64,000 bases of DNA from contig CAVNZM010000008.1 in the NCBI GenBank assembly GCA_963693365.1, positions 2,790,001 to 2,854,000 on the forward strand, in the 5' to 3' direction. Position numbers and translations under genes: made by a program. Position 1 is the stretch's first letter; each line of letters starts with the position of its first letter. Below the pieces are notes generated by a model. That model searched no databases, was not told the DNA's origin, and worked only from the letters and a program-made list of their open reading frames with translations. The stretch comes from Amoebidium appalachense (Eukaryota; Ichthyosporea). Below, in pieces: positions 37,270 to 51,453 of the stretch.

Positions 37270-39932
37270 CTTTTGGCCATCAACCATGCAAAACTCTCTC
37301 TCCCTCCTAACCTCTCTAGGTCATCTGACCACTCCCCTATCCTTTTCCTACCTAAGATCTCCCTTGATCTGCTCCCTCCTCCCCCGCCTACCTTTCGCCT
37401 CCGTCTATCCCAGCTCAAGTCACAATGGGGTAGAGTTGATGTATGTGTATGCGATGCAACGAAACACCCTACATATATGCGCCTATTAGAATCTGCACAA
37501 GCCAGACCAGATTCACATCTCGTACTAGATACGTGCACTAATTTTATTGTTGACGATTTAATAGATCTCGGTGATTATGCTGGTGGTGGTAGGAAGGAAT
37601 ATCCCGATGCTCTCTTGTTACCAAACACCACTCCCGCTAAACTAGGTGAGTCCCTGTCTCAAAAGGAAAGTTTGCGCCGGCTTGCTAGTATGAATCGATT
37701 TGGCCCCCCTGCTCGGATTATTGGTGATTCTACTGTAGACCCTCTCGTAGACTCTGATAAGTATTTCTCGGAACTGTTTAAAGATAGGACCCCCGCTCAG
37801 AAGCCTATTGTGTGGCCTGTAGACCCATCTATCCCCATAGAATCGATCCTCCCCTTTTTTAGTCCCGATCGATACCGTATGGTCTGTGATATCTAGTTAT
37901 AGCTCTAGTAAATCTTGTGGGCCTGATGGACTTCCTGCTGGGTTTCTGAAAATCCTCGTTCCCCCCTACCCACAGAAAGGAAGTGATCGTGCTATCAAAC
38001 CTGATCTTGCTATTATGTTAAGCTCTCTCTTTCCTTGGTGTGTTAAATGTGGACGTGTCCCGTCATCTTGGTTAGATACCTTAGTGATCCCCATAGTTAA
38101 GAAGGACCCTGAAGTTCCCCATATCATCTTTTCGTCCCATCATACTAACCCAGGTTGTTCGTAGATTCTTTGAAGCCTGCTTACTTAGGTTATTTGCACA
38201 TCACCCTAGGTTTCGATCTATTCTTCACATACACGCATGCCAATCCGCTTTTCGTAAAAACAATTCATGTTATGTTCAAATAATGGCACTGCACGATTCT
38301 ATGCAAGTTGGTGCACGATATGTTGGTTTTATTGATTGGAAAACTGCTTACGATTTTGTCTCCCCTGGTCTCCTATGGGAAAAGCTTGCTGCACGGGGTG
38401 TACCACACTGCATTGGTGGTTTGTTAGAAGCACTCTTGTCTCAAACCTATGGTAGAGCGGTGGTTGATGGGCACCTTTCATATGGTTTTTCTCGTACTAG
38501 AGGTCTCTTGCAGGGTTCATTGCCCAGCCCCTTTTTGTTTAACCTATTTATAGATGATTTGGCTGTCAAGATTTACGCCGAAAATGATGACCTTATTAAT
38601 AACTTTCCGCCTGCACTTCTCTATGCTGATGATCTGTCCCTCCTTGCCCGTACCCCTAGACGCCTGCAAAGATTGTTCGATGTAGTGTCAGAGTGGTGCA
38701 AGGCAAACCTTATGATCCTTAACATAGACAAATGTGGTGTTCTTGTACCTGATATAGCTACAGTAACAATTTACACACATTTACATTATCATCTAAACCT
38801 GTACCTATCGTTCCAGAATACAAATATCTTGGTGTTCCGGTCAATTCTGTTGGTGTTATGTTTTCCCATATGGTTGAAAAGAGGGTAGAGCTGGCTCGTA
38901 AGCGGTTAGCTTTCTTCTCGGCTAATATTTTTAAAGACACACCCCTCCATCCTTCTATTAGACTTACATTTATTCGCACTTTGTGTCTTCCCGGCATGTG
39001 AATATGGTTTACCCCTTCTCGCCGCTTGGATTAAGAAAGAGAGAACTAGATTGCTTAAACCCTTGGTAAATTCCCTTGAAGTAGAAGTTGCCTCCTTTCT
39101 ATCTAACAACTGTTGTAAACCTGGGCCTGTAACACTCTCGATATATGGTCGTCCCAATAGCTGCTAGAGTATCCCATCTCGCGCTGAAATTCAATAAGCA
39201 CATAAGCCGCTTAAAGAATTATCTGCCCTCCCACCCTCTCTTCTCTATCCGACCTGTCCCCTCCCCACCTCTCCCCTCTTTCCTTCCCTCCCTCTCTCCT
39301 TCTTCCCCGTTGTTTGCACAAATACAAATAAACCCCTGGCAAAAGTGTGCGTGTGACTTTGGACTGCCACTTACTTATTAGACATATACATAATCACAAA
39401 ATAATTACACAATATAACAAATGGAAAAAGATACCACACGACACTAGACCCGATGAAAGCAGACACCTCGAAAAACTAAGCCTTATGTCTCGTTTTATAT
39501 ATAATGACCGCCTTAACCATATTGCCAAATATGGCACTCGCAAATGTATAACATTTAAATACATACTCAGTCTGACCTTCCTGTAGAGCTGGTCTTTCTC
39601 TAGTTGATGGTATTATTGATCACTTACCACGCTTTTACTGTACACGTGCTATACAGTGGAGAGTAATAAGTATAAGGTGGCATCGTTTACATGCCCAAAC
39701 AACACACACACGCACACCAGTTTAAACGATCATGTATCGCCAAATGTAGTTTGATAGACCACATAATACCGCAACACACACACGACACATTCACAACAGA
39801 CACCCAGAGAGATAGCCTACCTGAAAATTACAACATCCTTGATTTTATACTAAACACACGTAACTATGACCTGTTTATTAGATGTATTGATTGGCTTGAG
39901 AAACACACCAATATTACAAAATTCTAGCACGT

Positions 39933-40007
<75 letters not shown>

Positions 40008-40037
40008 AGCTGATACCGAGTGTCCCAGGGGAGCCCG

Positions 40038-40070
<33 letters not shown>

Positions 40071-40260
40071 GGGGAACCCAACTAATTGGTTTTCTTAGTC
40101 TTTATGGTGCCTCGTAGAGAAAGTAAACCCTGATATATAATCATCACCCGACATCTATGTACTTGATCATGATATACCGCTGAGGGGATATTCCGAGCAA
40201 ACCCCCCCCCATACCTGAGACTGGTCTCTCTTTGCCTCGAGTAAACAGCGTAAACCCCCC
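37270..40260 (+). mobile_element. Non-LTR retrotransposon copy A, 3' part (endonuclease end, RT, 3' region)
   Basis: Continues the endonuclease domain directly after the copia LTR: SDHSPI at about 37325-37345 is the closing APE motif. RT follows, with SSKSCGPDGLPAGFLK (about 37895), FIDWKTAYDFV (about 38325), GLLQGSLPSPFLFN (about 38500) and LLYADDL (YADD at 38622-38633). Frames change near 37890, 38160-38280 and 38760, so it is a decayed copy. From 38.76 kb on it matches copy B (6184-7747, minus strand). The 3' region carries (CA)n at 39933-40006 and about 30 A at 40039-40068. The shared 3' end is at 40260 (GTAAACCCCCC). APE-type non-LTR is certain; the clade is not determined. Confidence 0.88.
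38283..38760 (+). pseudogene. Reverse transcriptase core of copy A
   Basis: The longest intact RT segment: DSMQVGARYVGFIDWKTAYD to NLMILNIDKCGVLVPDIA, including the GLLQGS and YADD boxes. The upstream palm segment is in another frame and part of the B motif region is lost, so it cannot make an active enzyme. Confidence 0.85.
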
Positions 40261-41073
40261 ATGATCATATGACATGCAGGCTGCATGCAAGTGTGTAGAT
40301 GTGAATATGTCCGTGTGTGTGTGCACGTGCTTGTGTGCGTGCGTGCACGTAACGTGGGTAGGTGGGTGGGTGAGTGGGTGGGTGGGGAGGGGGGTTTGGG
40401 GGTTTGGGGGGGGGGGGAGGGAGGGAGGGGGATGGGCACTACATGCCACGGCTGGGTGTGCTTGTGCCACATGTTTTTTTTTTTTTCTTTAAAGTTTCTT
40501 TTTTTTTCCTTTTTGCGGGCGGGGGGGGGGGGGGGGGGGGGGGGGAGGGAGCAAAGCAAACATCGTTACAAACTCCTTTGGTGAACTTTTCCACGATCGC
40601 TATTGGTAACAGTCCCGTGATATATCCTTGGTACCAGTATACATATGCACATGTATATTAGGGCTTTAATTCCCCTTTGCCTTGAACCACACAGTGGGAG
40701 AGGCAAAAATCAAGAGAACGGAATCAGAATGAGACATGGAACCCGTCATTCGGAGAGTCTAAACTTCCCAACCATGCACATGATGCATGTTCGAGAAAAA
40801 CATAAAAGCATTCCCAGAAATCTTATATCGTGGATAACAGCGTAATGAATTTCTTAAAATCTGCACATATTTCAACTTCGCCAGACGGAGGGGAATAGTA
40901 TCCGCGCCAAGCAGAATCCTGACAAGTGTATGTCCATCATACCCACCCCTCCAATTAAAACAACACCCTCTTAAAGCACACAGAACACACACATATACAC
41001 CCGCACAAACAGTGTCAACACACCCGCCCATACTCCCACCCACCAACCCACCCACACACGAATACACAGACAT

Positions 41074-41161
<88 letters not shown>

Positions 41162-41203
41162 AAGGGAGGAAATGGCGGCTAACACATCAGAACCAAGACG
41201 GCA

Positions 41204-41265
<62 letters not shown>

Positions 41266-41540
41266 ACGTGCGCGCGCCCGTGCGCCAAGAAAATGAGAAA
41301 ACAACAAGAAAAGAAAACTATGGAAAAATCACTTCCTGCACCCGTCACCATCCGACTCACACGACCACTGCGTCACACTTGCCGTCACATTCATCTCCGT
41401 AGCCACCGTGACGTTTGACATTGCACACACATTGCACTTGCCAAGCGCGGCAAGCGGGCACCCCTGTGCATGTGTGTCTGTCAGTCGTTGGGTACATGTG
41501 TGGATGTGTAGGCGTATGTGTGTAGGTGTACGTGTGTATG

Positions 41541-41621
<81 letters not shown>

Positions 41622-42170
41622 CACCCAACCACCTCTACCGGGCATTATCTTCTTTTTCTCACTCACCCTCCCCCCCCCCCCTCCCCCCCCCCGGGCGCCC
41701 CTGAGCTCACTTTTTTGGGTTTCTGTGCATCTGTGTGTGCGTGCGCGCAGGCTCGCGGGTGGGTATAGACATGAGTGATAAGGAAAAAAAGAGAGGGGCG
41801 AGGGTGGGGGGGGGGGATGTTAAGAGAGGGGGGAGATTGAATTGAGTTAGAGAGAGGGCGATAAGTGAGAGACGGAGGGAGAGAGAGAGGGAGGGAGGGA
41901 ACAAAGGACGGAAGGAAGGAAGAAGATGTGCTTGTGTGTGTTTGCAAGCCCTGGTAATGAGGACCAAAGGGTGTATGCACGTGCGCGTGTGTGAGTGGGG
42001 GGACGGAGAGAGAGGGGAGGGGGGGAGGGGGAATACGTAAAAGGAGCAAACAATCGCACGGAGCCAACGGCGGCTAATAAAAGCGAAAGCTGACTAACGG
42101 GACCAAAACTGAGCACAAAAACAAAACCACAAGCACCAATCCCTCCGCACAAACAGTCACGATTTTGACA
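40261..42170. other. Intergenic with many simple repeats
   Basis: No gene recognised. G-rich 40380-40430 and G run 40519-40545; (CA)n 41069-41140 followed by poly-A to 41163; C run then A run 41205-41264; (GT)n 41541-41620; GA-rich 41790-42040. Confidence 0.6.
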
Positions 42171-42697
42171 TTAGATATCTACAAACACAACAACCAAAAC
42201 AGACCAACCTACCCGTCCAAAGTCGCACTTGCCCCACTCATTCAATTTGCTTCCGCACCCGTCCTTTGGAGCCTCCACCCCCAGTATTGCGGCGTATTTG
42301 AGATATGATTGGATACGAATCATGGCTACGTCTCGGTCCGGCGCGTTGGGGCAGCATTCCATGTCCCCCCTGATGATATTGATGGTCTCCCCAAACCCAA
42401 GTACGTCCTCCATTGCCTGGTGGAGACTGCAAAGGGCACACGGGTGAGGGGAAGGAGGCGGGGGCAGCAGCAAAACGGGGGGGGGGGGGGGGGGGGGGGG
42501 TGTCACGTGTGTGTTTGCGTGAGGGGGGGGGGGGGGGGGGCGGGGGGATGTGTATATGTGTGTATTTGCGTTGGGGGGGGGGGGGGGGGGGGGGGGGGAA
42601 GGGGTGAAGGGGCGGGGGGGGGGGGGGGATGGATGTGCGTACCTCAGTGTGAGTGTTTTGAGGGCAGAGGGGCGGATGGATTTGAGTGTGCGCGCGG

Positions 42698-42729
<32 letters not shown>

Positions 42730-43008
42730 GTGCGCATGCTGATAAGTGTGTGTGTGTGTGTGTGTGTGCGTGTGTGTATGTTTATGTGTTGTTTCTGTGG
42801 GTGTGGGGGGAGGGGACTGGGTGATGGTGCCATCAAACGATTAAGCCCAAAGCAAAGAGGATTGCAGGAAGAATTTGGAGTTAGAAAAAGGGATCTGTTC
42901 TTATATTTTATGATCCACGTTGCCCATGGCTCCCTAGATGTAGAAAAATCTTCTCTAACCCCATCAAAGAGAACACACACGTAGGTGCCCGAGTGCACGG
43001 TGGTCCCT

Positions 43009-43039
<31 letters not shown>

Positions 43040-43123
43040 CTCCCTCCCTCAAATCTCTGTGGGCGCACGTGTGCACATCTGTGCTGGTTGATTCTTTTTC
43101 CTTTCTTTCTTTTTTTTTTTTTT

Positions 43124-43154
<31 letters not shown>

Positions 43155-43683
43155 GGGGGGGTGATGTATGCGTTAGAGTGTTGAAAGTGTGGAGGAGACA
43201 ACAAAGAGCAACAACAAAACGTCACAAAAGCGGGAAAACCAAAATTAAACAAAATAAGCGTGCAGGCAGAAGACACTTGAACAGAGCCCATCATCAGGGG
43301 GGTTCCTATGCCTCCACAAAAGCATGGGTTTCAACTCTTTAACCTTTCGCGCGAGGTTCCCAACCCATACTTTGTTTCAACAGCATTTAAGGGGGGGGGA
43401 AGGATATTGTAAGAATATCTCACCTAGCGGTGCCCGATGGCAAAGATATCTCCTGCTCGCCTCTCCTCTTAGGGCATGGCCCACCAAAGGGCCGTGGCAC
43501 AGTCCACAGCCACAGGGCTGAGGCCCAGCCCAGACTGAAGTCACTGCCCACACGCTCGGGTTTCTCCAAAAGAACAAACTTGTTGCCGTACATGAACTCA
43601 CTTAGTTGCCCCTGAGTGTGGAGAAAAGAAGAGGGACAAAAAAAGAAGAAGTGGAAAAAAAGGTGTGTGTGTGTGTGCGTGTT

Positions 43684-43744
<61 letters not shown>

Positions 43745-43790
43745 AACTGTTAGTTCGGCAGCAGAGGAAAGAAAAGGAGGAAAAGGCGCG

Positions 43791-43850
<60 letters not shown>

Positions 43851-43867
43851 TTTTTTTTGGTGGTGGT

Positions 43868-43911
<44 letters not shown>

Positions 43912-46750
43912 GAAGAGATTGCACATACACCTGCACACACACAGGCACTCGCGCATACACGTGCACACATTCTTTTACTCGTTTTACGGTGTAGTCTGAA
44001 TGGCTCCTCCTTTCTGGGTGGGGGTTATTGGTTGGGGGAGGGGGGTGGATGTGCATGCGGTATAAAGTGTGAAGTCAATTATACACAACAAATGCAGGGC
44101 ATAGAGCTGGATAAAAAACCCCAACCAATAACCCCCACCCAGAAAGGAGGAGCCAGTCAGACTACACCGTAAAACGAGTAAAAGAATGTGTGCACGTGTA
44201 TGCGCGAGTGCCTGTGTGTGTGCAGGTGTATGTGCAATCTCTTCTCTACTCTTATTCCAAGCTTTCGTCAGGATATAAGATGAAAATTGAATTCCTAAAT
44301 CCAGAAATCCGAAAAATTGGAGTTTAGAGGTCTGAAAAATCTCCTTCCGTCTCTCCCCCTGTTCTACAAATGCATGGGTGAGCGTTCGTGTGCGGTGTGG
44401 GTGTGGACGTGGTTTGGGCAGGTGCATTGTGTGTCGGGGTGTGGGTCCGAAGGTGCGTGAGCGTGTTCATCTTTATGAGTTTATGAGTGTGCGTGTGCAC
44501 GCTCCTGCCGTGTATGTGGCTGCAAAGTGTGTCCGTGTTCAGTTGTACGTGTGTGTTTCTGTGCATCCGAAGGTGCGTGAGCGTGTTCATCTTTATGAGT
44601 TTATGAGTGTGCGTGTGCACGCTCCTGCCGTGTATGTGGCTGCAAAGTGTGTCCGTGTTCAGTTGTACGTGTGTGTTTCTGTGCAAAGTTATAGCGCACA
44701 TGCCAGTCGTCCTGCCCATGCTTGTGCCTGTGCATGCACCTGGCACCTATGCCTGAGCATGTGAATGTGTGCACGTGTGCCTGTGGCTGTGCCTGTGCAT
44801 GTACGTGCACGTGTGCCTGTGCCTGTGCATGTGCATGTACGTGCACGTGTGCCTGTGCATGTACGTGCACGTGTGCCTGTGGCTGTGCCTGTACGTGCAC
44901 GTGTGCCTGTGGCTGTGCATGTACGTGCACGTGTGCCTGTGCCTGTGCCTGTGCATGTACGTGTGCCTGTGCCTGTGCATATACGTGCACGTGTGCCTGT
45001 GCCTGTGCATGTACGTGCACGTGTGCCTGTGCCTGTGCCTGTGCATGTACGTGCACGTGTGAATGTGCATGTACGTGCACGTGTGCCTGTGCCTGTGCAT
45101 GTGCATGTACGTGCACGTGTGCCTGTGCCTGTGCATGTACGTGCACGTGTGCCTGTGCACGTGTGCCTGTGCCTGTGCCTGTGCATGTGCATGTACGTGC
45201 ACGTGTGCCTGTGCCTGTGCATGTACGTGCACGTGTGCCTGTGCCTGTGCCTGTGCCTGTGCATGTGCATGTGCATGTACGTGCACGTGTGCCTGTGCAT
45301 GTGCATGTACGTGCACGTGCACGTGTGCCTGTGCCTGTGCCTGTACGTGCACGTGTGCCTGTGCATGTGCATGTACGTACACGTGTGCCTGAGCCTGTGC
45401 ATGTACGTGCACGTGTGCCTGTGCCTGTGCATGTGCATGTGCATGTACGTGCACGTGTGCCTGTGCATGTGCATGTACGTGCACGTGCACGTGTGCCTGT
45501 GCAAGTGCATGTACGTGTGCCTGTGCCTGTGCATGTACGTGGACGTGTGCCTGTGCCTGTGCCTGTGCATGTACGTGCACGTGTGCCTGTGCCTGTGCAT
45601 GTGCATGTACGTGCACGTGTGCCTGGGCCCTCACATAGTGCTCGTTGCCTGTCAGCATCATGGGCCCTCTGCCGTGGTAGCTCTTGCCCTCCACACAGGG
45701 ATACTCCTGCTCCCCCGTGCTCTTGGTGCAGTACGGGTTGGTCGGCAACGCCTGGAAATGGAAAAGACGTGTGTGTGTGTGTGCTTGTCTGTTTGGGTGC
45801 ATGTGTGTGGCTGGGCGGTTGTCCGCCCTCCCCCCTCTTTCCCCCCCGGAACACATGTCTCTCCTACCCTCCTCCCCACCCCCTCCCCCTTATCCCTGAT
45901 TTGTGTGCGCACGCGTGCAAACGTGTGTGTTTGCATGTGCGTGTGGGTGTTTGCAGATACCTTCACACACGTCATGCCCCCCCCCCCCTCCCCCTCCCCC
46001 CCCATCTTTCTCCCACTACCACCCACCCACCCTCCCTCTCTATCCTCCCCCCCTCCCTCTCCTTCCCACCCTCCCTACCTTATATTAGCAGTAAGTTATC
46101 TATCCCCCCTCCTGTTACCCCTGTCACCCCCTTCCCCCCCCCCTCCCCCTCCCCCCCGTGCCACACTACAAAAAGGAGTTGGAACGAAATAAGAACATCA
46201 AGACATGCAGCCGTAGACACACACACACACACACACCATAAGCTTGCCGCACACGCGCAACATACCCACCCACACTCACACACTCATACCCACACCCACC
46301 CACCCACACCACCCCCCTACACTATCATACTCCTCCCCCCCCCCCCCCCCCCCCCCCCTCCCTCCCCTTCCCAATCTACCCAATCTACCCAGATCCCCCC
46401 CCCCCCCCCCCCCCCTCCCAACCCACCTTATCCTCAAACACCGTCAATCCCATCGTAGCCTTTGACACGTGGGCAAAAAAAGCCGCCGCCTCTCTCCTTG
46501 CTTGCTCGAAGGGTCCGGAACAGAAATCATTGAAAACGTGCGGTCGCAAACCCAATGCACGGGAAATATTCTGTCGGAGAGACTCGGCGGCTTCTGTGCC
46601 GGTCAAATTTCCATAGACCATTAGACCCCCATTGGAGGCTAGGGGGCTGAACATCTGGAGGATGTGCGACACGGAGACGGTGCTTTCGAATGCTGCCTGA
46701 AGGGTGGGGTGGGGTGGAAGGGGATTAGTGTGTGTGTGTGTGTGTGCGTG

Positions 46751-46792
<42 letters not shown>

Positions 46793-46988
46793 TTTGAGTG
46801 TGAGTGTGTGTGAGTGTGAGAGTGTAAGAGTGCGAGAGTGTGAATGAGTGAGTGAGTCAGTGAGTGAGTGAGTGAGTGAGTGAGTGAGTGAGTGAGTGAG
46901 TGAGTGAGTGAGTGAGTGAGTGAGTGAGTGAGTGAGTGAGTGAGTGAGTGAGTGAGTGAGTGAGTGTTGTGTGTGTGTGTGCGCGCGC

Positions 46989-47022
<34 letters not shown>

Positions 47023-48447
47023 CTGGGTGTGTGCGCATGCGAACTCCCCCCTCCTCCCTTCCCCCCCAACCGGGGGAGGGGGGAGGGAGAGGGGCAAGGG
47101 AGGCAAAGGGAGCGAAAACAACGGACAAGAATCCTTCCGGTCAACAATCTCGGGTTACAAGGCACAACCCCCGTGGCCGTGGGTGTGCAAACACAAAAGA
47201 AACTACAGTGGCAGGTTGTATCAACAAAGAGTCTGATACTGGGAGCACACATTGTAGGTGTGCGCGGGTGCGTTCGTGTGTGCGTGCATGTGTGTGTTGA
47301 GCACGCACGCGCGTGTGTGCATGCGTACACGTGTGTGAAAGTCTGTATGTATATGTCCATGTGTATCTGTGTGTATCTGTGTGTGTCGTGTTTGCGCGCG
47401 CGCGCGCGTGTGTGTGTGTGTATGCATGCATCTATGCGTGCATACTGGAGACCAAGGGGGGAAAGGGGGAAGAAAAGAGGGCACGAGCCCGTCATACCTT
47501 GGCCAAATCCCCAGGTGAAGTTGTAGCCGTTGCATTCTCCCCCTCCTCCCCCTCCCCACCACTCACCGTACTGTTCATATCCCCTGTCGCACTTTCCTCC
47601 ACACCTCCCGTTTCACTTTCCGTTTCAGTTTCTGTTTGTGTTGCCGCCTCCGTTTCGACCCCAGTCGGTTCTGCAAACTCAGTTGTTGCCATTGTTTCAT
47701 GTTGTGTTTCCATTGTAGGGGATGGTTCAGATGGTGAAGTGTGGAAGTCAGAATCGTGGGCGGTTGCGGGTGCGATTGGGTCAGAGGGGGATTCAGTGGG
47801 AATGGGGGTTGGAGGTGATTCGGTGGCGAGCGTTGAGTTGGTGTGGTGTGTGGGTTTGGGTTTGGGCTTGTGCGTGGCTATGTGGGATTCCGTTGGCGTG
47901 ATTGGAGTTTCGCTTGCTTCAATTTTGGTGGTGGTGGCGGTGGCAGAATCGGAATCAGATGAAGAACTCGTTTGCTCCACCATAGGTGAGCCAGAAACCA
48001 TATCAGATACAGATTCGGAGGTGGGGGTCTGTTCACTCATGTGTGTAGATGACGTCTTCTTTGTGTGTGGTTTACCAAGGGTGGTCGACTCGGGAGCAAC
48101 GGTTTGTGTGTCGTTGGTAGGAGGAAGTAGAGTGGGAATAGTCGGTGGTTCGGATGAGGCGGGTGGGCTGGTTGCGGGGGTTGCCGTGGGAATCGCAACA
48201 GGGGAAGTTGAAGGGGAAGGAAGAGGGGGAGGGGGAGGGGGAGGGGGAGGGAGGGGGGGAAGGGGAGGGTGTAGGGATGGATGGCACGGGTGGCTCGATG
48301 GTTTTTGGCGGTTGGTCTGAAGAAGAGGAAGTGTTGTTGCCGGCCATGGGATCAGAACCACTGGAAGGAGATAAGGAGGCATTACACGAGTCAGGGATCT
48401 TGTAAAGCAACATATGCATGTGAGACATCAGGTATTCATGAGGGTGT

Positions 48448-48478
<31 letters not shown>

Positions 48479-48695
48479 GGGGGGGTTTAAACATGTTGGG
48501 AATACACCTTGATCCCGCAACACCAGTACGCAAACAAATCCAAATCGACCCTGCCCCCCCCCCCCCCCCCCCCCCCCTTCTTTTCTCTCCTGCATCCATA
48601 ATTACTGCTGCGTTCATAATCACTACTTCGGCAACACATTCTCAATCCTCCCCCTCCCCCCTCCCCTCCCCCCTTCCCCTCTCCCTTTTGTTCCC

Positions 48696-48727
<32 letters not shown>

Positions 48728-49745
48728 TTTCCCCCTCCCCTCCTAGCCACCAAGCTAAGTCCACCCTCCCACGCATCCAAACACACATCTCCAGTGTGCT
48801 GCCCATCCTTTTTAACTCCCTCACCCCCACCGCCTTCCTCTTCCCACCTCCCCACCTTGCTGCCACTCTGCCCGGTCTGCTTATAAACACCTCCCTCCGG
48901 TTAGTGTGTCTTCTCTGTCTCTCTTTCCATTCACACTTCCCCACAGCCATCCATACATCCACTACACCCCACCACCCAGCTCCCCGTGAGTTGTGTCTAT
49001 TATTGAAGTCGGCATAACACTAGGAATATACACTGCGTGTGTGGGTGAGTCCGTGAGCTGATAGAGGCATTGAGTAACCACGTGCGGGTGCGCCTGTGCG
49101 TGCCTGTGTGTGTGTGCGTGTTCGTGTGCGCGTGCGCGTGGGCCGTGTGTGCGTGAATGCGTGCGTGCTTGTCTGTGTGTGTGTATGTATGTGTGTGTGT
49201 GTCTGTGCTTGTCTGTTGTCTGCATGGTTGTGTGCGTAAGTTCGCTAAAGGCCGGCCAGGTCATGATGGTTGGGGATAGGATGGGAGGGAGGGAAGCAAG
49301 AGAGCAAAAGAGTGTGTGCATGAGAAGAGTGCATGTGGATGCTTTTGTTTGTGCGTCCGGATGGGTAGCTGGGGGGAGGGGGTGAAAGGAAGGCAGAGAG
49401 AGAGACAGGCAGACAGAGTTTGAGTGTAAAGCGAGTGCGAAAACGAGGTGTTGGGAGGGGGGGGGGGGGGGGGGGGATGGGGAGGACGGGGGGCATTGTA
49501 TGAGTAATGAGATATCCTCTGACAATGTCCTTTATAAACAAGGGAGCAAAAAGGGGCTCTCCCTGGGACGTAACAACGAAAAGGATGAGAAAAGAGTGTG
49601 AAAAGAAAGGCTCTAGGGGAAAAAAAGCAAGGTGTTGCATATACGGAATAGAACCACGCGAGGCCTAGAAACAAGTGCCATGCATAATATAGGGGCATTA
49701 CAGTAACACAAGATGAGCACCCTGAGAAATAAGATTTTTTTTTTT

Positions 49746-49776
<31 letters not shown>

Positions 49777-49935
49777 GGGGGGGAGGGGGGAGGAGGGGGG
49801 GAGGGGAAGGGACTCTTACAAGTCGACTCTGTGGTTCTGCACGCACAGGTGCACATCTCCAGGGTCTATCCGTGTGCATGACGTACCCTGACAGCATGGC
49901 TGTTTGGATGTGTGAGTGTGTGAGTGTGTGAGTGT

Positions 49936-50016
<81 letters not shown>

Positions 50017-50049
50017 CATGTGTGCGCGCGCGGCTGTGCGTTTGTGTGT

Positions 50050-50092
<43 letters not shown>

Positions 50093-50665
50093 TGTGCGAG
50101 TGCAAGTGTATATGTGCAAGTGCATGCATGGGTGTGCATGTGTACATGTGTGTGCCTGTCAGTTGGGCATGGAAGCTTTGTGGTGGTGGTGGGACGAGGG
50201 GGGGGGGGGGGGGGGGGTTGAAATTTGTGAGCTTGAGAGGAGGTTACATCGATCGTGGTCGTGATGGTGTGTTGGTAATTCTTTGGGGGCTTTCTTTTCT
50301 TTTCTTTTCGTTTCTTTTCTTTTTTCTTTTTGTTTTATTTATTTATTATTTATTTATTTATTTATTTTTTTTGGGGGGGGGAGGGGGAGGCACGGTGGAG
50401 GGAAGACGGGAGGGAAAAGAGTAGGGCGATGAAGTGTCATGCATAGAGACATATCTGTTTACTGACCCTACCTGGCCACCGCTTATTTGGCACTCAGAAT
50501 TGAGCAGGAGACACTTGGCTTCTGCATCCGCAACCGTCGAAAGATTCTGCCCTATGTTGGCAGCCACTGGCGGAAAAACGGAAGAGAATGGAGTGGTGGC
50601 GGTGGTGGTGGTGGTGGGGGAACGGGGGGAGGGGAGGGGAGGGGGGGGGGGGGGGGGGGGGGGGG

Positions 50666-50753
<88 letters not shown>

Positions 50754-51417
50754 ATCAATGGGAAAGGGCAGGGAAGGATAGGCCGGTGGGCCGGGGGAGG
50801 GGGGGGGAGAGGGGGGGGGGCAGGGGAGGGGAAGCAAATGAAGGGGAGAAGGGTGAGGCAGGGGGAGGGAGGAGGCGCGGGGAAGGGTGGAAGGGGAGGG
50901 GGAGGGGGGTGTCAGACTCACAACAACCGCCTGTTGCACACACCCAAATGCGACGGCCAGGGTGCAAAAACAAAACTTGTCCGTGAATTATGCAAAAAAA
51001 CACAGTGATGTATACCGTTGCTTCATAGCCAGTGACCCCCCCCCCCCCCCCCCCCCCCTCCCCCCCACACACACCCACCCACCCACGGACACGTAAAAAG
51101 ATGACACAAACACACACACAGACCTGAGCAGACACCCACATATACAGGCATGTGAGTGAATGCTTCAAAACAGCCTACACTAAGCTTTCCTCGACCAACC
51201 TCAGACCTCCCCGCCCCTCCACTTCTTTTCAGCCATTTTCACCCACACACACACACCTGTGCCCTTTCCCGAAGAAGTAAAGAGCGAAAAAAAAGGGGGG
51301 GAGGGGGGGGGGGGGAGGGGGAGGGGAGGGGGCAAAAAAGTACATCTTGCCAGCAATCTTGCCAAATCAGCTGCATGAAACCCTAGCCTGGCAGTTTGTA
51401 CACACACACTTATATAC

Positions 51418-51453
<36 letters not shown>

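Noticed and set aside
42810-42970. Extra exon of the chitinase-like gene ([18 protein letters not shown])
   Set aside because: The flanking exons already join in phase and no clean splice sites border this frame.
44601-46458. Frames of 300-578 residues over the E-box minisatellite
   Set aside because: Repeat translation on both strands; the region is an intron of the chitinase-like gene.
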